From contig NZ_OZ240249.1 of NCBI RefSeq assembly GCF_965198245.1, positions 3,720,001-3,784,000 of the forward strand: DNA of 64,000 nucleotides, written 5' to 3'. The notes below the pieces were generated by a model. The model was not told the origin of the DNA and searched no databases. It saw nothing but the letters and a program-made list of their open reading frames with translations. The position numbers and the translations under genes are program-made. The stretch comes from Poriferisodalis sp965198245 (GTDB lineage: Bacteria; Actinomycetota; Acidimicrobiia; Acidimicrobiales; Poriferisodalaceae). Shown piece after piece: positions 1 through 7,358 of the stretch. How positions within the stretch are numbered: position 1 is the stretch's first letter; the number at the start of each line of letters is the position of its first letter.

Positions 1-33
1 GGTGATGCGAGGATCCAAGAAGCAGGCGGAGCA

Positions 34-1284
34 ATGCATGCGGAAATGTACCCCCGGGCTGTCGAACGGCTGATGGCAGACGAGTTGTTGCCCGTCTTTC
101 CCGCTGTCCTCGTCGTCGGTCCTCGCGGCTGCGGCAAGTCGACGTCCATGATGCGATTTGCCGACACCACCCTGGACCTGTCCAAGCCCGGTGACCGCTT
201 GGCTGCCAGGGAAGATCCAGATGGCGTATTGGCCATTTCGGACGGCACGGTGCTCGTGGACAAATGGCAGGAGGCGCCCGAGATCCTGGGAGCAATCAAG
301 CGGGCCGTGGACGCCGACCGCTCACGCCGTCCGGGGAGATTCATCGTCACCGGTTCAGTCCGGGCAGCCCAGCAAGCAGCCACCTGGCCAGGGACAGGAC
401 GCCTCATCCGGGTGAGAATGCATGGCTTGACCCAAGCCGAACTCCAGCGCGACGAGCACTACAACCCGGTCGATGCCCTGTTCCGCCTCGGCCATGTGCA
501 ATTCGGCCCCTCAGAGTGGTCGCGTCACGACTATCTCGAAGCCATTACCGCTGGACAGTTTCCTGTGGCCGTCGAGTTGAGCGGACGCAATCGCCGCCGT
601 TGGTTCAGTGCCTATGTCGACCAACTCATCGACAGAGACGCCTTGCCGGTGTCCGGCCGTGCTCCGCACATACAGAAGCTTCGCTCGGTCCTCGAGTCAT
701 GCGCTGCCCGGACTGGCCTCGAACTCAACAAGCGAGCCACAGCGGACGACGTCGGCATCGACTTCAAGACCGCGGACCGATACCTCAGCTTGCTCGAAGA
801 TCTCTGTGTCACGAGCCGAGTGCCGGCATGGCACACGAAACGACTGCAACGGCTCACCCGTTCCCCGAAGATCCACCTGGCCGATACGGGCATGGCCGCG
901 CATCTCCTCAACGTCGATGCCACTTCGGTGGGAAGAGACCCGATGCTTGTCGGCCAGATGTTTGAGACGTTCGCAACAAACGAACTGTCGGCCCACATCG
1001 AGACCGCTCAATCAGAAACCCGGATGTTCCACCTTCGAGATCGCGACGGGAAGGAGGTCGACATTGTGCTCGAGAGCGAGGGCAGGATCGTCGGTATCGA
1101 AATCAAGTCGTCCAGCGTCATCAGCCATGACGACGCACGAGGCCTGATGTGGCTGAGAGACCGGGTCGGCGACAGCTTCGTTGGCGGAGCCGTCTTGAGC
1201 AGCAGCTCTGTGCCCTTCCAGCTCAATGAACACGTGTGGTCGCTGCCCCTCAGCGCTCTTTGGCGTGCCCCTCTGCCGAGATAG
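34..1284 (+). CDS. AAA ATPase with C-terminal DUF4143 (AAA_14/DUF4143 family), altered Walker B
   Basis: Predicted cytosolic ATPase of 416 residues. A P-loop GPRGCGKST lies at residues 29-37 and a sensor-like FIVTGS near 105. The C-terminal third ends in a nuclease-like stretch EVDIVL...IVGIEIKSS, typical of DUF4143 proteins. The start is chosen at the ATG preceded by AGGCGGAG. At the Walker B position the sequence is VLVDKWQ (D76-K77), where the family normally has an acidic residue after the Asp; GAA to AAA would be a single base change, so ATP hydrolysis may be impaired. A second member at 10909-12246 keeps the canonical LDEVQ. The biological role of this family is not established; many copies are strain-variable. 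It stands alone and converges on the phosphorylase gene that follows. Confidence 0.85.
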   Translation: MHAEMYPRAVERLMADELLPVFPAVLVVGPRGCGKSTSMMRFADTTLDLSKPGDRLAAREDPDGVLAISDGTVLVDKWQEAPEILGAIKRAVDADRSRRPGRFIVTGSVRAAQQAATWPGTGRLIRVRMHGLTQAELQRDEHYNPVDALFRLGHVQFGPSEWSRHDYLEAITAGQFPVAVELSGRNRRRWFSAYVDQLIDRDALPVSGRAPHIQKLRSVLESCAARTGLELNKRATADDVGIDFKTADRYLSLLEDLCVTSRVPAWHTKRLQRLTRSPKIHLADTGMAAHLLNVDATSVGRDPMLVGQMFETFATNELSAHIETAQSETRMFHLRDRDGKEVDIVLESEGRIVGIEIKSSSVISHDDARGLMWLRDRVGDSFVGGAVLSSSSVPFQLNEHVWSLPLSALWRAPLPR

Positions 1285-1382
1285 GCCGACGGTCGTGCCC
1301 GCTGCTGGGGTGGTCAGGCGTTGCGCCCGCAGGGCTTGTTGACGGTGGCCGCCGGGTGCGTCTGCGGGTACGAGAAATTCAG

Positions 1383-2162
1383 CTACATCATCGAGACGGT
1401 GCGTCCCAGCAGGACGTACAGCGGATCCTTGGTGGCTGCGAGCGCTGCCGCCACCTCTTCGTGGGAGATCTCGCCGTCGAACATGCCGGCGGCCATGTTC
1501 GCTACGACCGCCACTCCGGCGTACGGAATGCCGGCCTCTCGGGCCAGCGCCACCTCCGGATAACCGGTCATCCCGACGACGCTGCCGCCCATCTGGGCGT
1601 ACATGCGGATCTCTGCCGGCGTCTCGAAGCGTGGCCCGTTGGTGCAGACGTAGGTGGCACTCGGTGCTACGTCGATGCCCTCGGCCTGCGCCGCCGCCGC
1701 CATCGCAGCGCGCAGTGCCGGGTCGTAGGGGGTGGACATGTCGGTGTGCACGACCTGGCCCGGCCCGTCGAAGAACGTTGCGGCCCGGCCGGTGGTGAAC
1801 TCCAAGTAGTCGTCGAGCAGCAGGAACGAACCGGTTCCGCGCTCGGGCACCATCGAGCCCACGACGCTCACGGCCAGGATGGCCACCGCGCCCAGGTCGC
1901 GCATTGCGGCGATGTTGGCCCGGTAGTTGATGGCCGACGGCGCGATGGAGTGATCGCCGCCGTGGCGGGGCACGAACACGATGCGCCGCCCGTGCCAGCG
2001 GCCGGTCATTGCGGAGGCCTCGCCCCAGCCGGTCTGGACCACGTGGTGCTCGGCTTCAGACAGGCCCGGCAGCTCGTAGAAACCCGTCCCGGCAATGATG
2101 CCGACCGGGGGACGCTCCTGGGCTGGGTCGCTGGCTTCACCCGGCGCGCTCATGGCACTCAC
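1383..2162 (-). CDS. MTA/MTI phosphorylase family (PNP/MTAP family 2), probably S-methyl-5'-thioinosine phosphorylase
   Basis: Predicted cytosolic phosphorylase of 259 residues that splits a purine nucleoside with phosphate. Visible family features are GIIAGTGF near the N-terminus, PRHGGDH around 65-71, NYRANI near 79 and NGPRFETPAEIRMY at 175-188. In mammalian-type MTA phosphorylases the base-recognising segment carries Asp residues; here it reads VVANMAAG (Asn222), which in this superfamily goes with 6-oxopurines. That fits a methylthioinosine phosphorylase acting after the MTA deaminase encoded just upstream. The GTG start at 2162 overlaps the deaminase stop as GTGA, so translation is probably coupled; an in-frame ATG at 2153 is the alternative start. 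The specificity call is inference; family membership is firm. Confidence 0.85.
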   Translation of the reverse strand: MSAMSAPGEASDPAQERPPVGIIAGTGFYELPGLSEAEHHVVQTGWGEASAMTGRWHGRRIVFVPRHGGDHSIAPSAINYRANIAAMRDLGAVAILAVSVVGSMVPERGTGSFLLLDDYLEFTTGRAATFFDGPGQVVHTDMSTPYDPALRAAMAAAAQAEGIDVAPSATYVCTNGPRFETPAEIRMYAQMGGSVVGMTGYPEVALAREAGIPYAGVAVVANMAAGMFDGEISHEEVAAALAATKDPLYVLLGRTVSMM

Positions 2163-3505
2163 GTCCCCGACTCCTCAGCGAGCCGCTGCGCTCGATGCTG
2201 CACCTCGAAGCGGGCCCGTGCTTCGTCAACGGTCAAGCAGACCTGCCCGGCAACCACACGCTCGCCGCCCACCCAGACATCGGTGACGTGGCGGCTGCCG
2301 CCGGACCACGCCACATGGGCAATCAACTCCTGCGGCGAGGTGACCGGCACGAACGCCACGTCGTCGATGTCGAGCCGGATCATGTCAGCCCAGCGGCCCG
2401 CCTCCAGCACCCCGGTGTGCAGACCCAGCGCCTCGGCGCCGCTGCGGGTCGCCATCGAGATCACCTGCTGTGCACTCATCAAGGTGGGGTCGAGTGCGGT
2501 CACCCGGGCCAACAGCGAGGCGATCTTGATCTCTTCCCACAGGTCGAGGTCGTCGTTGGAGCCCGGCCCGTCGGTGGCGAGCGAGACCGTGATGCCTCGT
2601 TCGAGCATCTCGGGTACCCGCGCCGCGCCCGAGCCCAGCTTCATGTTGCTGACGGGGCAGTGCGCCACGGCCACGCCGGTCGATTCGTAGATGTCGAGGT
2701 CTGCATCGTCGAGCCAGACGCTGTGCGCTGCCAGCACCCTGCCCTCCAGCACTCCGGCGTCAGCCAGGAGCTGCGGCACGCTGGCACCGCCGTGAGCAGC
2801 GGACAGAGCATCTCCCTCGGTGCGCGTCTCGGCCAGGTGGATGTGCAACAGCGTGTCCCGTTCGCGGGCGGCGGCTGCGATCTCGGCGCAGGCCTCCACA
2901 CCTAGGTCGTAGGCCGAGTGCGGGGCGAACCCGACCGTGACGCGACCGTCGGGATCGTGTTCGGCAGCGTGAAATCGAGCGATGTCGTCGATGCGGCCGG
3001 CCACGCTGCCCGATTGGTCGGCGTGCACCACCGACATCACGCCCGGGCACATGACCAGCCGGATGCCGGCCTCGCGAGCCGCATCGGTGACGGCCTGCTC
3101 GTAGGCGTACATCTCGCACGTCGTGGTGACGCCCGAGCGCAGCATCTCGACTACGCCCAGCGTCATCCCCCACCACACGTCGTCGGGCCGCAGCCTGCCC
3201 TCGCGGGGCCACATCACGTCGGTCAGCCATGCCATGAGCGGCAGGCCGTCGCCGGCGCCTCGCACCAGCGTCATCGGCGTGTGCGCGTGGGTGTTGACAA
3301 GTCCTGGCATCAGCAGGCCGCCCACGTTGATCACGGGCGTGTCCGTCGCGGGCGCGTCCGCCGCCGGACCCACCCACGCAATGCGCCCGTCGGCTCCCAC
3401 GTCCACTGCACCGCGCTCGATCGTCGAGAAACCCTCGTCACACGTCAGCACAACATCGGCGAGGAATCGAGCGCCATCTGTCCGGCCATCTGAATCATTC
3501 GGCAC
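2159..3505 (-). CDS. mtaD: 5-methylthioadenosine/S-adenosylhomocysteine deaminase (amidohydrolase)
   Basis: Zinc amidohydrolase of 448 residues that deaminates the adenine of MTA or SAH. Metal ligands are visible as NTHAH (H73, H75), HIHLAET (H223, E226), AAHSVW (H261) and ATDGPGSNDDLDLWEE (D312), the usual MtaD pattern, and the length matches the family. It is the first gene of a two-gene operon with the phosphorylase at 1383-2162, and the 4-nt stop/start overlap suggests fixed stoichiometry. Deamination followed by 6-oxopurine phosphorolysis would replace direct MTA phosphorolysis in salvage of the methylthio group. The start is the ATG at 3505; a 67-nt divergent intergenic region separates it from the ABC permease genes. 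Confidence 0.9.
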   Translation of the reverse strand: MPNDSDGRTDGARFLADVVLTCDEGFSTIERGAVDVGADGRIAWVGPAADAPATDTPVINVGGLLMPGLVNTHAHTPMTLVRGAGDGLPLMAWLTDVMWPREGRLRPDDVWWGMTLGVVEMLRSGVTTTCEMYAYEQAVTDAAREAGIRLVMCPGVMSVVHADQSGSVAGRIDDIARFHAAEHDPDGRVTVGFAPHSAYDLGVEACAEIAAAARERDTLLHIHLAETRTEGDALSAAHGGASVPQLLADAGVLEGRVLAAHSVWLDDADLDIYESTGVAVAHCPVSNMKLGSGAARVPEMLERGITVSLATDGPGSNDDLDLWEEIKIASLLARVTALDPTLMSAQQVISMATRSGAEALGLHTGVLEAGRWADMIRLDIDDVAFVPVTSPQELIAHVAWSGGSRHVTDVWVGGERVVAGQVCLTVDEARARFEVQHRAQRLAEESGT

Positions 3506-3572
3506 GTCCTCATCTTCGCACCGGTGCGCACCTGCCCGTCAACGCGTCTGCTCATGCCACAATCGCGGCTTC

Positions 3573-4517
3573 ATGACCCTGTTCCTGCAGCGGGTCTTCG
3601 ACTCGTTCGCCAACGGCTCCGCGTATGCGGCTCTGGCAGTGGCTATCTCGATGGTGTTCCGATCCACCGGAGTGCTGAATCTGGCGCAGGGCCAGATGGC
3701 GATGATGTCCGCATACATCGCCGTGGTGTTCGCTGCACTCCCCGGCGACCGGGTCGCATTCGCAGGCTGGTTGACGCCGTTCGCGACGCCATGGCCGATC
3801 TGGGCTGCGGTCGCTGCTGCGGTCGTCGTGTCGGCAGCCCTGGGTGCGCTTCTCGAATACACGGTGATCCGGCCGATGCACGGTGATCCCGTGCCGACGA
3901 TCGGGGCGACACTCGGGCTCTACCTGCTCATCGGCGTCTTCGTGGTCAAGCATTTCGGCGGTCGCCAGAGATTCCTCGGCTCGCCGTTCCCGCAAGAGCA
4001 CACCGACCGTTTCGTCATCGGGGGTGCGCGGCTGTGGTTCGACAGCATCGGCCTCACGCTCACGATGCTGGCTGCGATCGGCCTGCTGGCACTGGTGCAG
4101 CGCACGACCAAGATCGGACTCGCGTTCCGAGCCATCACCTCCAATCGGGACAGCGCCGCGTTGGTGGGCATCAGGGTCGAGCGAGTTGTGATGAGCGGCT
4201 GGGCCGTGGCGGCAGCGCTGGGCGGTCTCGCAGGCGGACTCATCGCCGGGGAATTCAACGTCCGTCCCAGCATGATGGAACGCCTCTTGATCTTCGGCCT
4301 CGCAGCAGCCACGCTCGGCGGACTGCGCAGCCCGGCGTTGGCGCTCGCCGGCGGCTACCTGTTCGCCCTCGCCGAGACGATGATGTCTGGCTACGTCGGA
4401 TTCATTGACAGCCAGGTCACGCTGGTGTGGGCCTTGGGTGTGCTCATCGTGGTGCTCTCAGTGCGCCCATCGGGACTGCTGTCTCGCAAGGCAGCCCGCG
4501 GGAGCTTGCAGGCGTGA
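3573..4517 (+). CDS. Branched-chain amino acid-type ABC permease, LivH family
   Basis: Inner-membrane permease of 314 residues in the LivH/HAAT class. It is hydrophobic throughout with about eight predicted membrane spans and carries the LivH motif GVLNLAQGQMAMM near the N-terminus and the EAA-like cytoplasmic loop FRAITSNRDSAALVGI. The ATG at 3573 is chosen because the predicted protein then begins at the conserved first span; the frame continues upstream but overlaps the deaminase gene antisense. Its stop overlaps the GTG of the LivM-like gene. No ATP-binding or substrate-binding partner is encoded nearby, so these must be supplied from elsewhere. The substrate could be amino acids, urea or short amides; the sequence does not decide. 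Confidence 0.85.
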   Translation: MTLFLQRVFDSFANGSAYAALAVAISMVFRSTGVLNLAQGQMAMMSAYIAVVFAALPGDRVAFAGWLTPFATPWPIWAAVAAAVVVSAALGALLEYTVIRPMHGDPVPTIGATLGLYLLIGVFVVKHFGGRQRFLGSPFPQEHTDRFVIGGARLWFDSIGLTLTMLAAIGLLALVQRTTKIGLAFRAITSNRDSAALVGIRVERVVMSGWAVAAALGGLAGGLIAGEFNVRPSMMERLLIFGLAAATLGGLRSPALALAGGYLFALAETMMSGYVGFIDSQVTLVWALGVLIVVLSVRPSGLLSRKAARGSLQA

Positions 4518-5557
4518 CGAACGGCGACGAACCGCTGGCTCAGGGCCGTGCACCGAGGCGGGAGCGGACCCGGCGAGAGCAACTGCCCATCACACTGACT
4601 GGCGCTGCGCTCGTCGTGATAGCGGCGCTCGCAATCATCGTGCCGCTGCGTGCTTCGTCGATCTTCGTCACCGACGTCACCCAGCTAGCAGCGTTCTGCC
4701 TCGTTTTCGCCGGGCTCTGGCTGCTCACGCACCGGATGGGATTGCTCTCCATCGGCCACGGGGCGCTCACCGGCTGCGGCTCATACGCGGCGCTGCACGC
4801 CGCGAACGATTTCGGGCTGCCGCTGATGGCGATGCCGCTGGTCGGCTTCGTGGCGGGCTGCGCGGTGGGCGCGCTGCTGGGCATTCCAGCGCTGCGCTTG
4901 CCCAAGGCCTACCTGGCGTTGTTGACACTCTCGGCCGCTGTGGCGTTCCCGATCGTGCTGCGACAACTCGACGGTCCGCTGCCGGTCACCCTCGACGGCG
5001 AGTTCGTCGCGCCCAGTTGGACAGGCATCGCCCCTAACGACGAGCACATCTGGGAGTTCTGGATCGTCGTCGCGTGGGTAGTGGTCGCCTTCTGGCTGCT
5101 GCACGGGCTGCTGTCGGGGCCCATCGGGCGAGCGCTCGTCGCCACCCGGGACGAGGCGACGGCGGCAGCCACGTTCGGCGTGCCGGTGTACCGGCTGCGG
5201 CTGGTGGGGGTGAGCCTCAGCAGCGGGCTTGCGGGCCTGGCGGGCGGTCTCCTGCTCGTGCCGGTGAACTTCAATGATCAGTCGCTGTATCCCGAGGAGT
5301 TGTCGATCAAGCTGTTCGCGCTCACGATCGCCTTCGGGAGTACTGCGATCGGCGGCAGTCGCCTCATCACGACCGTGCCCGCCGCCACCGTGCTGGTGCT
5401 GCTGCCGGTCTGGCTCGTCGACCGGCCCGGATGGGTCACCCAGGGCGGCTGGATCGGCTTGGTGAAGTCGGAGTTCTTCCTCTATGCGGTGCTGCTGCTG
5501 GTGGCTGCATACGCCCGCAGCCGCCGGGCGCGTGCAGTCCGGACCTACGACGCGTGA
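4514..5557 (+). CDS. Branched-chain amino acid-type ABC permease, LivM family
   Basis: Second permease subunit, 347 residues, polytopic membrane protein with the LivM signature MGLLSIGHGALTGCGSY and the loop VATRDEATAAATFGVPVYRLRLVGVS that contacts the ATPase. The start is the GTG at 4514, overlapping the upstream stop as GTGA; a longer frame exists but would lie inside livH. The N-terminal 25 residues are basic (RAPRRERTRREQ), as expected for a cytosolic leader before the first span. The stop overlaps the GTG of the methyltransferase gene. The pair lacks LivG/F/K equivalents in the window, an incomplete transporter locus. Confidence 0.85.
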   Translation: MTNGDEPLAQGRAPRRERTRREQLPITLTGAALVVIAALAIIVPLRASSIFVTDVTQLAAFCLVFAGLWLLTHRMGLLSIGHGALTGCGSYAALHAANDFGLPLMAMPLVGFVAGCAVGALLGIPALRLPKAYLALLTLSAAVAFPIVLRQLDGPLPVTLDGEFVAPSWTGIAPNDEHIWEFWIVVAWVVVAFWLLHGLLSGPIGRALVATRDEATAAATFGVPVYRLRLVGVSLSSGLAGLAGGLLLVPVNFNDQSLYPEELSIKLFALTIAFGSTAIGGSRLITTVPAATVLVLLPVWLVDRPGWVTQGGWIGLVKSEFFLYAVLLLVAAYARSRRARAVRTYDA

Positions 5558-6162
5558 GCGCCGCTGACCGCTGGGATGCGAAATACGCCGACTGGCAAGA
5601 GCCCGGGTCGCCTTCGGAGTTCGTGATCGGTCATGCCGATCTGCTCGCCGAGTGCTCGACTGCTGTGGATCTCGCCGGAGGAACCGGCGGTACTGCGTTG
5701 TGGCTCGCGAGCCTCGGTATCGACACGACGCTTGTCGACGTCTCCGGGCGGGCGTTGGAGATTGCTCGGAGCGCCGCTGCCGAGCGTGGCGTGCAGTTGC
5801 GGACTGTCTGCGCCGATCTGGAGGCCGAGCCGCTGCCGAGCATTGCCGATCTGGAGGCCGAGCCGCTGCCGACCGCTGCGGGACTGGGCAGCGAGCGCGG
5901 TTGGCATGCCGTCGTCTGTGCCAACTTCCTGCACCGCCCGCTGCTCGGCGCTCTGTGCGGACTGCTCGCGCCGGGTGGCATTGCATTCGTGCAGATCGCG
6001 ACGGTCGACAACCTGCTGTACAACGCGCGCCCCGGTCGCCCCTTCCTAGTCAAGCGAGGCGAGCTGCCGGGCCTGTGCCACGGGCTCGAGACGGTCAGCT
6101 TCGAAGAGGGCTGGTTCGGCCAACGACACGAAGCGCGGCTCGTAGCCCGCCGCCCGAGCTGA
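5554..6162 (+). CDS. Class I SAM-dependent methyltransferase
   Basis: Cytosolic protein of 202 residues with the SAM-binding motif I VDLAGGTGGTALWLA, an acidic loop at the end of strand 2 (TTLVDVSGRAL) and a motif IV-like WHAVVCANFLHRPLL followed by LAPGGIAFVQIA. The substrate is unknown. The start is the GTG at 5554, in a GTGA overlap with the LivM-like stop, so it is the third gene of the permease operon. An 11-residue block (DLEAEPLP plus three residues) is present twice in tandem at about residues 87-108 because of a 33-nt duplication; it lies in the loop before motif IV and probably extends it without breaking the fold. The product resembles small tellurite-resistance- or TehB-like methyltransferases, but that is only a general resemblance. 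Confidence 0.8.
   Translation: MSAADRWDAKYADWQEPGSPSEFVIGHADLLAECSTAVDLAGGTGGTALWLASLGIDTTLVDVSGRALEIARSAAAERGVQLRTVCADLEAEPLPSIADLEAEPLPTAAGLGSERGWHAVVCANFLHRPLLGALCGLLAPGGIAFVQIATVDNLLYNARPGRPFLVKRGELPGLCHGLETVSFEEGWFGQRHEARLVARRPS
5812..5877 (+). repeat. 33-nt in-frame tandem duplication inside the methyltransferase gene
   Basis: Two adjacent 33-nt units (5812-5844 and 5845-5877), nearly identical except for the last few bases, add 11 codons in frame. Seen directly in the sequence. Confidence 0.95.
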
Positions 6163-6231
6163 GCGCGGCTGCGCGCTGGCCCTGATCTGAGCTGAGCTGA
6201 CAGGGATCCCTGACTCGGGTCCGGGGGGCTT

Positions 6232-6255
6232 GGACCGACTAACGGGTCCCCGTCA
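6232..6255 (+). repeat. Copy 1 of a 24-nt dispersed repeat with small hairpin potential
   Basis: 24 nt containing GGACC and GGTCC as short inverted arms around a loop, followed by CCGTCA. A second copy with 23 of 24 identical bases lies at 10846-10869, just after the IS110 relic. It could be a small repetitive palindrome or an insertion-sequence target or edge. Confidence 0.7.
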
Positions 6256-6273
6256 CCGTCTCGTCGACGCGTA

Positions 6274-6327
6274 GCGGGCGGAAAGCCAGCAACCGAACAT
6301 GATGCTCAGAGCCAGCGTTCCGCCCGC
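6274..6327 (-). repeat. 54-nt inverted-ended element, copy B (downstream of the 99-aa gene)
   Basis: Bounded by perfect 10-bp terminal inverted repeats GCGGGCGGAA / TTCCGCCCGC. It aligns without gaps to 6921-6974 (41 of 54 bases identical). Each copy starts about 15 nt downstream of one of the two related small membrane-protein genes, so the element belongs to the duplicated cassette and may act as a terminator or mRNA 3' end. The internal loop is long for a classical intrinsic terminator and no T-run follows. Confidence 0.75.
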
Positions 6328-6341
6328 TATGGAGGATGGGA

Positions 6342-6641
6342 CTAGCGAACCTCGTCAGGGTGTCGTCGGCGCTCGATCCAGCGCTCGATCCAGGATGCGA
6401 TCCATATCACTATCCCGCTCGACGCCAGTATCCCTGGAGGTGCCAAGACCGCTTCCCACGGATCGCGGCTGACGACAGCGCCATACACCACGGTGCACAC
6501 TCCGAAGGCGCCGGCGGCCACCCCGACAGCCCGGCTGACGGGCGTTGCGTTCCTCCAGCATCGCAGCAAGAACCGCGTCGCGAAGACGCCTAGACCGACC
6601 ATCAACGTTGCGACGAACAGATAGGCGAGTATCGCGGGCAT
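6342..6641 (-). CDS. Small membrane protein, paralogue of the 117-aa protein at 6990-7343
   Basis: 99-residue protein with two to three predicted membrane spans (about residues 3-23, 38-58 and 68-88) and a basic C-terminus containing a short duplication, IERWIERRR. It aligns with the 117-residue protein of the neighbouring cassette: both have the motif WRNAT followed by a glycine-rich span, then WE-x-(V/I)LA-x-P and a final amphipathic segment ending in arginines. The ATG at 6641 lies 16 nt after the end of a decayed secreted-protein gene, the same spacing as in the intact cassette. The function is unknown. The upstream partner is a pseudogene, so this copy may be orphaned. Confidence 0.65.
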   Translation of the reverse strand: MPAILAYLFVATLMVGLGVFATRFLLRCWRNATPVSRAVGVAAGAFGVCTVVYGAVVSRDPWEAVLAPPGILASSGIVIWIASWIERWIERRRHPDEVR

Positions 6642-6656
6642 TGCTTCAGTACCGGT

Positions 6657-6897
6657 TTAGCTGCATCTGACGCCTGCTTCGTAGCTGTAGTGGCCAAGCT
6701 CGACGATTTTGCTGAGACGTCCCCAGTTCCATGCCCAGCCGTACTTCACCTTCAAACACGTGTCCTCTAGTGGGTATGCCGCCAGTGCTCACGCGACCAT
6801 TTCCAACGTGACGCCCTCCAACAGCAATACCGCGACCGGCACAGAACCGCTGATCGCCATTCTGCGAGTTTCTTGACGGTCGAAGTACACGGTGCAT
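6657..6897 (-). pseudogene. Decayed C-terminal copy of the secreted protein encoded at 7359-8303
   Basis: Translating the reverse strand gives TVYFDRQETRRMA...PVAVLLLEGVTLE, an in-frame TGA, then TCLKVKYGWAWNW...LGHYSYEAGVRCS and TAA. This aligns with TVYFNRTETLDVA...PIAVFLLLPDPVTALI and TCLKLRYGLAWGW...PGHYRDEAGVRCS of the 314-residue protein. The N-terminal two thirds are absent and a TAG closes the frame just upstream. It is therefore a truncated, stop-containing duplicate of the neighbouring gene, not a protein of its own; longer open frames over this stretch are in the wrong register. Confidence 0.8.
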
Positions 6898-6920
6898 CCC
6901 TACTGGTCCGCAACCGGCGA

Positions 6921-6974
6921 GCGGGCGGAACGCCGACTCCAGAACGAGATGTTCCGTGTCAGCGCTCCGCCCGC
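6921..6974 (-). repeat. 54-nt inverted-ended element, copy A (downstream of the 117-aa gene)
   Basis: Starts 15 nt after the stop of the 117-residue membrane-protein gene. The ends are GCGGGCGGA / TCCGCCCGC with further pairing inside (CGC/GCG). Same length and 41/54 identity to 6274-6327. Confidence 0.75.
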
Positions 6975-6989
6975 CAGCAGCCGTTTTGC

Positions 6990-7343
6990 CTAACGACTCC
7001 GCACTCTGCCCCGGCGCCGTTGCAGCCAAGATGCGAGCCGCATCGCTAGGCCACTCCAAACGATCGTCGCGGGAACTGCCAAGATCGGCTCCCAAAGTCC
7101 ATGACTGCCCGCAGCCCGCATCGCGAGGGCACACGCTCCTGCAATGCCTACACCCGCTCCGAGACCACGACCGATCAACGTGGCGTTACGCCACGAATCG
7201 CGCATGAGCCCATAGAGGTTCACGACAAGCACGACAACGGCAGCTGCAACCAACGAGCCAGCGAAGAGGATGCCAACCACGAGGAGGATGCCAACCACGA
7301 GGAGGATGCCAACGACGACGTCGATGGTACCGCTCAAGGCCAT
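6990..7343 (-). CDS. Small membrane protein of the duplicated cassette (intact copy)
   Basis: 117-residue protein with an N-terminal hydrophobic segment built of three VVGILL repeats, a long valine-rich span (about 27-45), a glycine/alanine span after WRNAT (about 60-77) and a last amphipathic span before a basic tail RRRGRVRSR. The ATG at 7343 is 16 nt downstream of the secreted-protein stop, so the two are probably co-transcribed. A paralogue lies at 6342-6641. No known family is recognised. The cassette context (exported protein plus small membrane protein) would suit an anchoring, export or immunity role, but nothing in the sequence proves one. Confidence 0.65.
   Translation of the reverse strand: MALSGTIDVVVGILLVVGILLVVGILFAGSLVAAAVVVLVVNLYGLMRDSWRNATLIGRGLGAGVGIAGACALAMRAAGSHGLWEPILAVPATIVWSGLAMRLASWLQRRRGRVRSR
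7266..7316 (-). repeat. 18-nt tandem repeat, about three copies, in a membrane-segment codon run
   Basis: The unit AGGATGCCAACCACGAGG occurs at 7266-7283 and 7284-7301, with a partial variant to 7316. It encodes VVGILL repeats in the N-terminal span of the 117-residue protein. Copy-number change would stay in frame and lengthen the span by six residues. Confidence 0.9.
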
Positions 7344-7358
7344 GGTCTCAGCGATGAC

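Noticed and set aside
1236..2690. Long plus-strand frame over the phosphorylase and deaminase genes
   Set aside because: High-GC antisense shadow with no recognisable domain; the opposite strand encodes two clear enzymes.
4781..5986. 401-codon minus-strand frame rich in Arg and Gln
   Set aside because: Composition typical of an out-of-frame shadow over LivM and the methyltransferase.
6646..7134. 162-codon minus-strand frame
   Set aside because: Another register shows clear similarity to the 314-residue secreted protein, so this frame is not coding; the stretch is a pseudogene.
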